Source: Micromonospora chaiyaphumensis
Lineage (GTDB): Bacteria > Actinomycetota > Actinomycetes > Mycobacteriales > Micromonosporaceae
DNA length: 64,000 nt
NCBI RefSeq assembly: GCF_900091435.1
Contig: NZ_FMCS01000012.1
Span: 124,001-188,000, forward strand
Direction: 5' to 3'
Position 1 is the stretch's first letter; each line of letters begins with the position of its first letter. Positions 29,718-38,832 of this stretch are shown piece after piece. The position numbers and the translations under genes were made by a program. The notes beneath the pieces are model-generated. The model was not told the DNA's origin. It was given only the letters and a program-made list of their open reading frames with translations, and did not search any database.

Positions 29718-31181
29718 TCACCGCCCGGCGCCCACCCGCTCCTCGCTGGTCAGCCGGTCACCGGCCCGGTACGGCACCAGCTCGGCGGCCAGCGCCTGAC
29801 CCACCCGCACGTGCAGCAGCGTGCCCTCGGGCAGGTGCGCCGTGCTCAGCACCTCGCCCTGCCGGTGCACCCGGGCCACCAGGTCGCCCCGGTCGTACGG
29901 GAGCACGGCCCGGACCTCGACGGCCGGCCGCGGCAGCCGCTGCTCGATCGCCTCGCGCAGATCGTCGACCCCGCGCCCGCTGTGCGCGGAGACGAGGACC
30001 GCCTCCGGCCACAGCCGCTTGAGCCGCAGCAGGGTCTCCTCGTCGGTGGCGTCGATCTTGTTCACCACCAGCAGCTCGGGCAGCCGGTCCGCGCCCACCT
30101 CGGCGAGCACCTCGCGGACCGCCCGGACCTGCTCCTCCGGGTCCGGGTGGGTGCCGTCGACCACGTGCACCACCAGGTCGGCGTCGCCGACCTCCTCGAG
30201 CGTCGAGCGGAACGCCTCGACGATCTGGTGCGGCAGGTGCCGGACGAACCCGACCGTGTCGGAGAGGGTGTAGAGCCGGCCGTCGGAGGCCGTGGCCCGG
30301 CGGGTGGTCGGGTCCAGGGTGGCGAACAGCGCGTTCTCCACCAGCACGCCCGCCCCGGTGAGGCGGTTGAGCAGGCTGGACTTGCCGGCGTTGGTGTAGC
30401 CGGCGATGGCCACCGCGGGCACCGCGTTGCGGGAGCGGCGGGCGCGCTTGGTCTGGCGTACCGTCGCCATGCTCTTGATCTCGCGGCGCAGCCGCGCGAT
30501 CCGGTGCCGGATCCGGCGCCGGTCGGTCTCGAGCTTGGTCTCACCGGGACCGCGCAGGCCCACGCCGCCGCCGGCGCCACCGCCGCGGCCGCTACCACCG
30601 GTCTGCCGGGAGAGGGTCTCACCCCAACCGCGCAGTCGCGGGAGCAGGTATTCGAGCTGAGCCAGCTCGACCTGCGCCTTGCCCTCGCGGCTCTTGGCGT
30701 GCTGGGCGAAGATGTCGAGGATTAGGGCGGTGCGGTCGACCACCTTGACCTTGGTGCGCTGCTCCAGGTTGCGCAGCTGCGACGGGGACAGCTCACCGTC
30801 GCAGATGACCGTGTCGGCGCCGGTGGCGAGCACCACGCCGCTCAGGTCGTCGACCTTGCCCCGACCGATGTAGGTCGCCGGGTCCGGCCGGTTGCGCCGC
30901 TGGATCAGCCCCTCGAGCACCTGCGAGCCGGCCGTCTCGGCCAGCGCCGCCAGCTCGGTGAGGCTGTTGTCGGCGTCGTCCTGGGTCCCCTCGGTCCAGA
31001 CGCCCACGAGGACGACCCGCTCCAGCCGGAGCTGGCGGTATTCGACCTCGGTGACGTCGCTGAGCTCGGTGGAGAGGCCGGGGACCCGCCGCAGCGCCTG
31101 CCGCTCCGACAGCTCGAACTCGCCGGTGGTGGCGTCGAGCTCGTCGTCCTCGTAGGGAAGGAAGGTCTCCTGGTCTCGCAA
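29718..31181 (-). CDS. hflX: GTPase HflX
   Basis: A 487-residue ribosome-associated GTPase that splits or rescues stalled 70S ribosomes. The N-terminal HflX domain (about 55-240, with the glycine loop GGSGRGGGAGGG and RGPGETKLETDRR) precedes the G domain: G1 GYTNAGKS (261-268), G3 DTVG (308-311) and G4 NKID (374-377). The start is set at a TTG (31181) because AGGAG lies 7 bases before it, and the protein then begins RDQETFLPYEDDE. In-frame codons extend upstream to 31265, giving up to 28 more residues, including an ATG at about 31235. Confidence 0.93.
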   Translation of the reverse strand: MRDQETFLPYEDDELDATTGEFELSERQALRRVPGLSTELSDVTEVEYRQLRLERVVLVGVWTEGTQDDADNSLTELAALAETAGSQVLEGLIQRRNRPDPATYIGRGKVDDLSGVVLATGADTVICDGELSPSQLRNLEQRTKVKVVDRTALILDIFAQHAKSREGKAQVELAQLEYLLPRLRGWGETLSRQTGGSGRGGGAGGGVGLRGPGETKLETDRRRIRHRIARLRREIKSMATVRQTKRARRSRNAVPAVAIAGYTNAGKSSLLNRLTGAGVLVENALFATLDPTTRRATASDGRLYTLSDTVGFVRHLPHQIVEAFRSTLEEVGDADLVVHVVDGTHPDPEEQVRAVREVLAEVGADRLPELLVVNKIDATDEETLLRLKRLWPEAVLVSAHSGRGVDDLREAIEQRLPRPAVEVRAVLPYDRGDLVARVHRQGEVLSTAHLPEGTLLHVRVGQALAAELVPYRAGDRLTSEERVGAGR

Positions 31182-31377
31182 ACCGCGACTCCTGTCCGTT
31201 ATGTCTTTTGCCGGGGCATTTCCGGTGTGCAGAAGCATCCTGACATGTGCCAACGCCCGACGCACCTGCTATATGCCCGTGGCGCTACTAACCGGTAGCG
31301 GGGTCGGATGGCGGCCGACCTGGGCGGGCGAGTAGAAATGCCAGGCGAGCCGCTCAGCGCTGACGGAGGAGTTCTAC

Positions 31378-32850
31378 GTGGCCAACACCCGACTGCCGAG
31401 TGCCGGATTCTCGATCACGATCCGGATCGCGGTACCCGCGGACGCCTCCTCCATCGGGCGGCTGACCACCGCGGCGGGCGAGGCCGGCGCCATCGTCACC
31501 GCGCTGGACGTGGTCGACTCCGACCCGGCCCACGTGATCGTCGACCTCACCTGCGACACCGCCGACGCCAACCACGCCGACCAGGTGGTCGACGCGCTCA
31601 CCGCGCTCGACGGGGTGGACGTCCGCAAGGTCTCCGACCGGACGTTCCTGCTGCACCTCGGCGGCAAGATCGAGGTCAGCTCGAAGGTGGCGTTGCGCAC
31701 CCGCGACGAGCTGTCCCGCGCGTACACGCCGGGGGTGGCCCGGGTCTGCCAGGCGATCGCCGAGAACCCGGCCGACGCCCGGCGGCTCACCATCAAGCGC
31801 AACACCGTCGCCGTGGTCAGCGACGGCTCCGCCGTGCTCGGCCTGGGCAACCTCGGGCCGGCCGCCTCGCTGCCGGTCATGGAGGGCAAGGCGGCGCTGT
31901 TCAAGCGCTTCGGCGGCGTGGACGCCTGGCCGGTGGTGCTGGACACCCAGGACACCGACGAGATCGTGCAGATCGTCAAGGCGATCGCCCCCGCGTACGG
32001 GGGCATCAACCTGGAGGACATCGCCGCGCCGCGCTGCTTCGAGATCGAGGCCCGGCTGCGCGAGGCGCTGGACATCCCGGTCTTCCACGACGACCAGCAC
32101 GGCACCGCGATCTGCGTGCTGGCGGCCCTGACCAACGCGCTGCGGGTGGTGGGCAAGCACCTCTCGGACGTCCGGGTCGTGGTCTCCGGCGCCGGCGCGG
32201 CGGGCACCGCGATCATGAAGCTGCTGCTGCGGCAGGGTGTGGGCGACATCATCGCCTACGACCGGCAGGGCGCCCTGCACCGCGACCTGCCGGACCTCAA
32301 CCCGGCCTGGCGGTGGCTGGCCGAGAACACCAACAAGGAGAACTACTCCGGCGACCTGCCCGGCGCGATCCGGGGCGCGGACGTGTTCATCGGGGTGAGC
32401 GCCCCGAACCTGCTGACCGGCGAGGACATCGCCGGCATGGCCAAGGACGCCATCGTCTTCGCGCTGGCCAACCCGGACCCGGAGGTGGACCCGCGGGAGG
32501 CCCGCAAGCACGCCGCCGTGGTCGCCACCGGCCGGTCCGACCAGCCGAACCAGATCAACAACGTGCTCGCCTTCCCGGGCGTCTTCCGCGGCATGCTCGA
32601 CGCGCACGCCGAGGAGTTCACCGAGGAGATGGCGATCGCGGCGGCCCGGGCCATCGCGGACGTGGTCGGCGAGGACAAGATCAACCCGACGGTGATCGTG
32701 CCGAGCGTCTTCGACTCGCGGGTCGCCCCGGCCGTCGCCGCCGCCGTGCGCGCCGCCGCCCAGAACCCGGGCGCGACGCCCCCGCCGGCCGCCGACCCGG
32801 GCCCGGCCGACCTCCCCGAGATCGCCGCCAACGCCAGCGCCACCCCCTGA
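31378..32850 (+). CDS. NAD(P)-dependent malic enzyme with N-terminal ACT domain
   Basis: A 490-residue enzyme converting malate to pyruvate and CO2. An ACT domain (about 13-88, probable amino-acid-sensing regulator) precedes the catalytic core: Tyr-x-Pro-Gly (AYTPGV, 116-120), Lys171 (VMEGKAALF), metal motif NLED (211-214) and HDDQHGT (237-243), and the dinucleotide loop GAGAAG (271-276). The acidic and short tail after 460 is Pro/Ala rich. A GGAGGAG ribosome site precedes the GTG. It is transcribed divergently from hflX and ends at a palindromic hairpin. Confidence 0.93.
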   Translation: MANTRLPSAGFSITIRIAVPADASSIGRLTTAAGEAGAIVTALDVVDSDPAHVIVDLTCDTADANHADQVVDALTALDGVDVRKVSDRTFLLHLGGKIEVSSKVALRTRDELSRAYTPGVARVCQAIAENPADARRLTIKRNTVAVVSDGSAVLGLGNLGPAASLPVMEGKAALFKRFGGVDAWPVVLDTQDTDEIVQIVKAIAPAYGGINLEDIAAPRCFEIEARLREALDIPVFHDDQHGTAICVLAALTNALRVVGKHLSDVRVVVSGAGAAGTAIMKLLLRQGVGDIIAYDRQGALHRDLPDLNPAWRWLAENTNKENYSGDLPGAIRGADVFIGVSAPNLLTGEDIAGMAKDAIVFALANPDPEVDPREARKHAAVVATGRSDQPNQINNVLAFPGVFRGMLDAHAEEFTEEMAIAAARAIADVVGEDKINPTVIVPSVFDSRVAPAVAAAVRAAAQNPGATPPPAADPGPADLPEIAANASATP

Positions 32851-32881
32851 CCCCGGGCGTCGACCCCGGGAGCAGACGCGT

Positions 32882-32939
32882 TGATCATGAGGTTGGCCGC
32901 CCCAAACCAGGTCAAACCCCACCGCTAACCTCATGATCA
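32882..32939. terminator. Long AT-richer inverted repeat between convergent malic enzyme and dapF
   Basis: Arms TGATCATGAGGTT (32882-32894) and its complement (32927-32939) pair perfectly and extend 3 more pairs with one wobble, leaving a loop of 26 bases. It lies between two convergent genes and probably serves as a bidirectional terminator. The GATC-ended palindrome style recurs elsewhere in the window. Confidence 0.65.
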
Positions 32940-32976
32940 CCGGGTCGGACGGCGCCCATCGCGCGGCCGGGCGGGG

Positions 32977-33822
32977 TCAGGCCCGTAGGGTCGCCGGGTT
33001 GAGTTCGCCGGTGGCGATCAGGACGGCGGGGCCGGCGAGCCAGCAGGTGTCTTCGGTGATCGTGATGGTGAGGCGGCCGCCAGGCACGTCGACGGTCGTC
33101 GTGCCGGTCTCCCGGCCGGCGTCGCGCAGGGCCACGGCGGCCACCGCGCACGCGCCCGTGCCGCAGGAGAGCGTCTCGGCCGAGCCGCGCTCGTAGACCC
33201 GCATGAGCACGTGCCCGTCGCTGCCCTCGACCGGCTCGCCCGGGGTGGTGAACTCGACGTTCACCCCGGCCGGGAAGACGGACGGGTCGACGTCGGGCGC
33301 CCGGGTGAGGTCCAGGACGCCCAGGTCGAGGCTGGCGGGCAGGGCGCAGACCAGGTGCGGGTTGCCCACGTCCACGGCCGCGCCGGTCAGGGTGAGCCCG
33401 CCCACGGTGGCGGTGGCCGTGTCGTACAGCCGGGGGCGGCGCATCTCGACGGCGACGTCGGCGCCCTCGACCCGGGCGCGGACCAGGCCCGCGCGGGTGG
33501 CCAGCGGCAGGGTCCCGCCGGACGGGGTGGCCAGGCCGGTCTCCAGCAGGTAGCGGACGAACACCCGGGCCCCGTTTCCGCACATCTCGGCGAACGAGCC
33601 GTCGGAGTTCCAGTAGTCCATGAACCACTCGGCCTCGCCGGCCAGCGCGGCGCCGTCCGGGTGCTTGGCGGCGCGTACCACGCGCAGCACGCCGTCGCCG
33701 CCGAGGCCGCGCCGCCGGTCGCAGAGCGCGGCGACCAGGCCGGGCGTCAGGTCGAGCGCCCCGTCCGGGTCGGGCAGGATGACGAAGTCGTTGCCGGTGC
33801 CGTGGCCCTTGGTGAACTCCAC
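32977..33822 (-). CDS. dapF: Diaminopimelate epimerase
   Basis: A 281-residue enzyme that interconverts LL- and meso-diaminopimelate for lysine and peptidoglycan. The two catalytic cysteines are Cys81 (MCGNGAR) and Cys220 (LSCGTGA), acting as a PLP-independent acid/base pair. N-terminal KGHGTGNDFV and late VNVEF strands fit. The GTG start lies 7 bases after the miaA stop, so it is the last gene of the LigB-like-miaA-dapF operon. Confidence 0.96.
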   Translation of the reverse strand: MEFTKGHGTGNDFVILPDPDGALDLTPGLVAALCDRRRGLGGDGVLRVVRAAKHPDGAALAGEAEWFMDYWNSDGSFAEMCGNGARVFVRYLLETGLATPSGGTLPLATRAGLVRARVEGADVAVEMRRPRLYDTATATVGGLTLTGAAVDVGNPHLVCALPASLDLGVLDLTRAPDVDPSVFPAGVNVEFTTPGEPVEGSDGHVLMRVYERGSAETLSCGTGACAVAAVALRDAGRETGTTTVDVPGGRLTITITEDTCWLAGPAVLIATGELNPATLRA

Positions 33823-33829
33823 GCCCCCA

Positions 33830-34735
33830 TCATTCCCGATGCTCGGCGACCACCCGCAGCGCCGTGTCGAGAAACTCCGGTGCGGCCGAGTCCAGCCAGT
33901 GGATGCGCGGGTCGCGGCGGAACCAGGAGCGCTGCCGGCGGACGAACCGCCGGGTGGCCCGCACGGTCTCCTCGTGCGCCTGCGCCTCGGTCAGCTCCCC
34001 GGCAAGGAAGCGCAGCACCTGCTGGTAGCCGAGCGCCCGGCTGGCCGTCCGCCCCTCGGGCAGGCCCTGGCCGACCAGTGTCCGCGTCTCGTCGACGAGG
34101 CCGTCGGCCCACATGCGGTCGACCCGCCGGGCGATCCGCTCGTCGAGCAGCGCGGTGTCCAGGTCGACGCCGAGCTGCACGGACGGGTAGTACGGCGTCG
34201 GCGCGGGCAGCGACGCGGTGAACGGCGCACCGGTCAGCTCGACGACCTCCAGGGCCCGGACGATGCGCCGTCCGTTGCTCGGCAGGATGCCGGCCGCCGC
34301 CACCGGGTCGGCCTCGGCCAGCCGGGCGTGCAGCGGGCCCGGGCCGACCGCGGCCAGCTCGGCCTCCAGCCGCTCCCGCACGGCCGGGTCGGTGCCGGGG
34401 AACTCGAACTGCTCCAGCACCGCCCGCACGTAGAGCCCGGAGCCGCCGACCAGCAGCGGCACCCGCCCCCGGGCCAGGATTTCGTCGACGGCCGCGCGGG
34501 CCAGCTTCTGGTATTCGGCCACGCTCGCCGGCTCCGTCACCGGCCAGATGTCGAGCAGGTGGTGCGGCACGCCCTCCCGCTCGGCCGGGGTCAGCTTGGC
34601 GGTGCCGATGTCCATGCCCCGGTAGAGCTGCATGGAGTCGGCGTTGACCACCTCGCCGTCGAGGGCGTGCGCCAGGGCGATGCTCAGCGCCGACTTGCCC
34701 GCCGCGGTCGGCCCGACCACGGCGACGACGGTCAC
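33830..34735 (-). CDS. miaA: tRNA dimethylallyltransferase
   Basis: A 301-residue enzyme that adds a dimethylallyl group to A37 of tRNAs reading U-starting codons. The P-loop GPTAAGKS is at 8-15, followed by NADSMQLYRGMDIGTAK (31-47), VGGSGLYVRA and the C-terminal RRFVRRQRSWFRRD segment. MiaB, encoded at 38833-40332, methylthiolates the product. Its GTG start overlaps the stop of the LigB-like gene by 4 bases, giving coupled translation. Confidence 0.96.
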   Translation of the reverse strand: MTVVAVVGPTAAGKSALSIALAHALDGEVVNADSMQLYRGMDIGTAKLTPAEREGVPHHLLDIWPVTEPASVAEYQKLARAAVDEILARGRVPLLVGGSGLYVRAVLEQFEFPGTDPAVRERLEAELAAVGPGPLHARLAEADPVAAAGILPSNGRRIVRALEVVELTGAPFTASLPAPTPYYPSVQLGVDLDTALLDERIARRVDRMWADGLVDETRTLVGQGLPEGRTASRALGYQQVLRFLAGELTEAQAHEETVRATRRFVRRQRSWFRRDPRIHWLDSAAPEFLDTALRVVAEHRE

Positions 34736-35451
34736 ACCCGCTCCCAGTTGGCCACGAAGTAGGCAACGCCGTAGGGGGCCTCGTGGTAGCTCACGTCGCC
34801 GCGCCAGTCGCCGCCCGCCGCGCGGACCGCACCGGCCAGCACCTGCCACGGCGCCCGCCCGGCGGCCTTCAGCTCGGCCGACAGCACCGGGTCCAGGCCG
34901 AGCAGGGCCTCGGCGTCCGCGCCGGCCAGGGCCGCGGCAACCCCCTCGTCGTACGCGGGCGCGCGCGGGTCGTCGTAGCCGGGCGACCTGACGCCCCGGC
35001 AGGCCGAGCCGTCCCCGAGCACCAGCAGCGCGACCCGCCCGTCCGCCTCGCCGACCAGCTCCGCGCCGAGCGCGGCGCACCCGGCCGGGGACGCGTCGCC
35101 GGCGACCGCCCGGGCCAGCCGGGGCAGCTCGGTGCCGGACCGGTTCACCAGCCAGGCCCCGATGGTCAGGCTCAGCGGCAGCACGTCGGCGCCCGCACAG
35201 TTGACCTTCCAGAGCCGGACGTCCCGGTCCAGCCCGAACGGGCGCAGCGAGCCGTGGTCGGCGGCGCCGAACCGTTCCGTCCGCGGACCGGCGCCCAGCA
35301 GCAGGATCACCTCGGGGTCGGCGGCGAGCAGCCGGGCCACGGCCGCGTCGGCGGCGACGCGGAGGTCGTCCAGCTCGGGCGCGGCGGCGCCGGCCACCTC
35401 GGGCACGATCAGGGGCGGGTGGGGGCAGACGGCGGCGGCGACCAGGGGCAC
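34732..35451 (-). CDS. Class III extradiol dioxygenase LigB-like protein
   Basis: A 239-residue protein with the LigB/MEMO-like start LVAAAVCPHPPLIVPEV, where PHPP contains one likely metal-binding His. Other fitting elements are LLLGAGPRTERF, DHGSLRPFG and the late SYHEAPYGVAYFVANWE. True LigB dioxygenases need two His and a Glu for Fe(II); only some candidates are visible, so activity is uncertain. The gene is a constant companion of miaA-dapF in actinobacteria, but its role there is unknown. It is divergent from the DUF349 gene. Confidence 0.8.
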   Translation of the reverse strand: MPLVAAAVCPHPPLIVPEVAGAAAPELDDLRVAADAAVARLLAADPEVILLLGAGPRTERFGAADHGSLRPFGLDRDVRLWKVNCAGADVLPLSLTIGAWLVNRSGTELPRLARAVAGDASPAGCAALGAELVGEADGRVALLVLGDGSACRGVRSPGYDDPRAPAYDEGVAAALAGADAEALLGLDPVLSAELKAAGRAPWQVLAGAVRAAGGDWRGDVSYHEAPYGVAYFVANWERV

Positions 35452-35653
35452 GGCACCAACCTATCCGTATCCCCCGGTGCGTCCCCGCGCCGATCCGGTC
35501 ATCGAGGCGCTACGACACCGTATGGTCACGGTCGACGACAGGCGCTCGACACGGACCGGGTCGGACCTGTGACAATGCCGGGAGAACTTTGCTGCGCCGT
35601 GGCGGCGATCGCGGGAGGTGTCCCGTCGACGCCGGGAGAACGAGGATGGGCAC

Positions 35654-36862
35654 ATGAGCGACTGGACTGCCTTCGGACGGGTGGACGAGGACGGCACCGT
35701 CTACGTCAAGACCGCCGAGGGCGAGCGGGTGGTCGGATCCTGGCAGGCGGGGGCACCGGAGGAAGGGCTCGCCCACTTCGCCCGGCGCTTCGCCGACCTG
35801 GTGACGGAGGTGGACCTGACCGAGGCCCGGCTCAACTCGGGCGCGGCCGACGCCGGCCACTCGCTGACCACGATCCGGCGGATCCGCACCTCGCTGGCCG
35901 AGGCGCACGTCGTCGGGGACATCGACGCCCTGGCCGCCCGCCTCGACAAGCTGGCCGCCGTGGCCGAGGAGAAGGCCGGCGAGGCCCGGGCCGCCCGGGA
36001 CGCCGCCCGCGGCGAGGCCCTCGCGCGCAAGACCGCCCTGGTCGAGGAGGCGGAGAAGCTGGCCGCCGAGTCGACCGGCTGGAAGACCGCCGGCGACCGG
36101 CTCAAGGAGATCCTCGACGAGTGGAAGACCATTCGTGGGGTCGACAAGAAGGCCGACGGTGAGCTGTGGAAGCGGTTCGCCGCCGCTCGCGACGGCTTCA
36201 CCCGCCGCCGGGGCGCCCACTTCGCCTCCCTGGACCAGCAGCGCAAGCAGGCGCAGGGGATCAAGGAGGAACTGGTCGCCGAGGCCGAGAAGCTCAAGGA
36301 GTCGACCGACTGGGGCGCCACCGCCAACCAGCTCAAGGACCTGATGGCCCAGTGGAAGGCCGCGCCGCGCGCCTCCAAGGAGGCCGAGCAGAAGCTCTGG
36401 GAACGGTTCCGGGCGGCGCAGGACGAGTTCTTCACCCGGCGCAGCGAGGTCTTCTCGGCGCGGGACAACGAGCAGCGCGCCAACCTGGAGCGCAAGCAGG
36501 CCCTGCTCGCCGAGGCCGAGGCGCTCGACGTCGACGGCGACCCGAAGGGCGCCCAGGCGAAGCTGCGGGAGATCCAGGCACAGTGGCACGAGGCCGGCCG
36601 GGTGCCCCGCGAGGCGGCCGCCGGGCTGGAGCGCCGGCTGCGCGCCGTGGACGACAAGGTCCGCGAGGTCATGGACTCGGCGTGGCGGCGCACCTCCAAG
36701 GAGGACAACCCGCTGCTGGCCCAGATGCGGTCCCAGGTCGCCGAGGCCGAGGAGCGGCTGGCCCGGGCGCAGGCCGCCGGCGACGCCCGCCGGATCAAGG
36801 AGGCCGAGCAGGCGCTCGCCTCGAAGCGGCAGTTCCTCCAGCTGGCCGAGCAGGCCGGCTGA
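35654..36862 (+). CDS. DUF349 family coiled-coil protein
   Basis: A 402-residue highly charged helical protein with DUF349 repeats. The repeated element WKTAGDRLKEILDEWKTI, later WGATANQLKDLMAQWKAA and then KLREIQAQWHEAGRV each precede a helical hairpin (LWKRFAAARDGFTRRR, LWERFRAAQDEFFTRR). About 60 N-terminal residues form a small beta domain (GTVYVKTAEGERVVGSW). Function is unknown; the family is distantly linked to nucleic-acid or ribosome-related processes. ATG chosen after a GAGGATGGG site. A perfect terminator follows. Confidence 0.88.
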   Translation: MSDWTAFGRVDEDGTVYVKTAEGERVVGSWQAGAPEEGLAHFARRFADLVTEVDLTEARLNSGAADAGHSLTTIRRIRTSLAEAHVVGDIDALAARLDKLAAVAEEKAGEARAARDAARGEALARKTALVEEAEKLAAESTGWKTAGDRLKEILDEWKTIRGVDKKADGELWKRFAAARDGFTRRRGAHFASLDQQRKQAQGIKEELVAEAEKLKESTDWGATANQLKDLMAQWKAAPRASKEAEQKLWERFRAAQDEFFTRRSEVFSARDNEQRANLERKQALLAEAEALDVDGDPKGAQAKLREIQAQWHEAGRVPREAAAGLERRLRAVDDKVREVMDSAWRRTSKEDNPLLAQMRSQVAEAEERLARAQAAGDARRIKEAEQALASKRQFLQLAEQAG

Positions 36863-36875
36863 CCGGACGCGTCCC

Positions 36876-36912
36876 GGAAGCCCCCGGTCCCGCGACGGGA
36901 CCGGGGGCTTCC
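36876..36912 (+). terminator. Terminator hairpin of the DUF349 gene
   Basis: A perfect 17-bp stem (36876-36892 with 36896-36912) and 3-base loop starts 13 bases after the stop codon. The next 260 bases up to the cellulase gene hold no other feature I can recognise; I looked for a CebR-type palindrome there and saw none. Confidence 0.82.
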
Positions 36913-37172
36913 GTCTGTCCGGCCGAGCCTGTTGACGACATCGAGCCGGGCTGATCAGAATGGGCGGCGGAGCCAGGTTCCGGCACCGGCACGAGGGCAC
37001 CGACGGCTGATCCCCGCCGTCGACGGTCGCCGGTGCACCCCCGCGAGTGGCCGTCCACGTGACACGGCCCGGCGCGCGCTGTCCGCGTACTCGATGACGA
37101 GCGGGCCGTCTCCCCCTGGTCCTTCCGCCCGCGGCGCTCGCGCGGCGCGGGCATCCGAAGTGGAGCTCGCCC

Positions 37173-38780
37173 ATGCACCGACCCTCCGCCCTCGGCGGCG
37201 CCCTCGCGGCGCTCGCCACCGCCGCGGCCGGCGTCCTCGTCGCCGCCGCCGTCAGCACCACACCGGCCGCCGCGGCCACCGCCGGCACTGGCACCGGCTA
37301 CCTGCACACCAGCGGCAACAAGATCGTCGACAGCACGGGGGCCACGGTCCGGCTCACCGGCATCAACTGGTTCGGCATGGAGACCGACAACAAGACCTTC
37401 CACGGCCTCTGGTCGAGCAACCCGTGGCGCGGCCAGCTCGACACCATGGCCCGGCTGGGTTACAACACGCTGCGCATCCCCTACTCGAACGACGCGCTGA
37501 AGCCGGGCGCGACGGCCACCGGCATCAACGACTTCGTCAACCCGGACCTGGTCGGGCTCTCGCCGTTGCAGATCCTCGACAAGGTGATCGACTACGCGGG
37601 CGGCAAGGGGATGCGGGTCATCCTGGACCGGCACCGGCCCACCTCGGCCGGGCAGTCGCCGCTCTGGTACACGTCGACGGTCTCCGAGGCCACCTGGATC
37701 GCCGACTGGAAGATGCTCGCCCAGCGGTACGCGAACAACCCGACGGTGATCGGCGCGGACCTGCACAACGAGCCGCACGCCGAGGGCACCAACCCGGCGG
37801 CCACCGGCGCATGCTGGGGCTGCGGCGACACCGCCCGGGACTGGCGGCTGGCCGCCGAGCGGGCCGGCAACGCGATCCTCGGGGTGCAGCCGAACTGGCT
37901 GATCTTCGTGGAGGGGGTGAGCTGCCCGAGCGGCGGCCTGTCGAACGTCTGGGACAACGACCCCAGCAACGACGAGGACTGCGGCTGGTGGGGCGGCAAC
38001 CTGTCGAAGGCCGGGCAGTTCCCGGTGCGGCTGAACGTGGCCAACCGGCTGGTCTACTCCCCGCACGAGTACGCCACCTCGGTCTACCACCAGGCCTGGT
38101 TCGACGACCCGACCTACCCGGCGAACATGCCGGCGATCTGGGACAGGTACTGGGGCTACCTCCACAAGCAGAACATCGCGCCGATCATGATGGGCGAGTT
38201 CGGCACCACGCTCCAGGACCCGAAGGACAAGGTGTGGCTGCAGAACCTCATGGCGTACACCGGGACGGGGGTGACCGGGATGTCCTTCACCTACTGGTCG
38301 TGGAACCCGAACTCGGGTGACACCGGCGGCATCGCCAACGACGACTGGACCACGATCAACCAGGCCAAGCAGGACATCCTCCAGCCCTACCTGATCCCGC
38401 CGACCGGTGGGGGCAATCCCACCCCGACGCCGACCGGCACCGGCTCGCCGGCGCCCACGACGCCGGCGCCGACCGGGGGTTGCACGGCCACGTACAAGCA
38501 GGTCAACGCGTGGCAGGGCGGCTTCCAGGGCGAGCTGACCGTGAAGAACACCGGCACCGCCGCGGTCAACCCGTGGTCGGCCACCTGGACCTGGCCGTCC
38601 GGGGTGACCCTGGCCAGCGGCTGGAACGCCACCGTCACCCAGTCCGGCACCACGGTCACGGCGGCGGCGCCGAGCTGGGCGTCGTCGCTGGCGCCGGGCG
38701 CCTCGGTGACGGTCGGCTTCACGGCCAACGGCACGGCCGCCGCGCCGGGCGCCGTGAAGCTCAACGGTTCCGCCTGCTGA
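37173..38780 (+). CDS. Secreted GH5 endoglucanase with C-terminal CBM2
   Basis: A 535-residue extracellular cellulase. A signal peptide (1-35) precedes a glycoside hydrolase family 5 domain (about 40-407) with acid/base Glu200 (LHNEPH) and nucleophile Glu342 (MMGEFG), close to the Acidothermus E1 type (subfamily 1). A Pro/Thr/Gly linker (411-435) leads to a cellulose-binding CBM2 (437-535) bounded by Cys437 and Cys535, the disulfide pair typical of that module, with exposed tryptophans (WQGGF, WTWPSG, WNATV). It cuts internal beta-1,4 links of cellulose. ATG start after GGAG at modest spacing. Expression is probably induced, but no operator is seen. Confidence 0.95.
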   Translation: MHRPSALGGALAALATAAAGVLVAAAVSTTPAAAATAGTGTGYLHTSGNKIVDSTGATVRLTGINWFGMETDNKTFHGLWSSNPWRGQLDTMARLGYNTLRIPYSNDALKPGATATGINDFVNPDLVGLSPLQILDKVIDYAGGKGMRVILDRHRPTSAGQSPLWYTSTVSEATWIADWKMLAQRYANNPTVIGADLHNEPHAEGTNPAATGACWGCGDTARDWRLAAERAGNAILGVQPNWLIFVEGVSCPSGGLSNVWDNDPSNDEDCGWWGGNLSKAGQFPVRLNVANRLVYSPHEYATSVYHQAWFDDPTYPANMPAIWDRYWGYLHKQNIAPIMMGEFGTTLQDPKDKVWLQNLMAYTGTGVTGMSFTYWSWNPNSGDTGGIANDDWTTINQAKQDILQPYLIPPTGGGNPTPTPTGTGSPAPTTPAPTGGCTATYKQVNAWQGGFQGELTVKNTGTAAVNPWSATWTWPSGVTLASGWNATVTQSGTTVTAAAPSWASSLAPGASVTVGFTANGTAAAPGAVKLNGSAC

Positions 38781-38784
38781 GAAC

Positions 38785-38824
38785 ACGACGGCCGGGGCCG
38801 CCACGGGGCGGTCCCGGCCGTCGT
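38785..38824 (+). terminator. Terminator hairpin of the cellulase gene
   Basis: Arms of 18 bases (38785-38802, 38807-38824) pair with one mismatch around a 4-base loop, 4 bases after the stop. It sits between the convergent cellulase and miaB genes and could serve both. Confidence 0.8.
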
Positions 38825-38832
38825 GCGGTCGG

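Noticed and set aside
34783..36162. Very long open frames on the opposite strand of the LigB-like and DUF349 genes
   Set aside because: Typical GC-rich antisense frames with Arg/Gly/Pro-rich translations; the real genes on the other frames are recognised families.
37020..37172. CebR-type operator before the cellulase
   Set aside because: No TGGGAGCGCTCCCA-like palindrome could be found in the 260-base upstream region.
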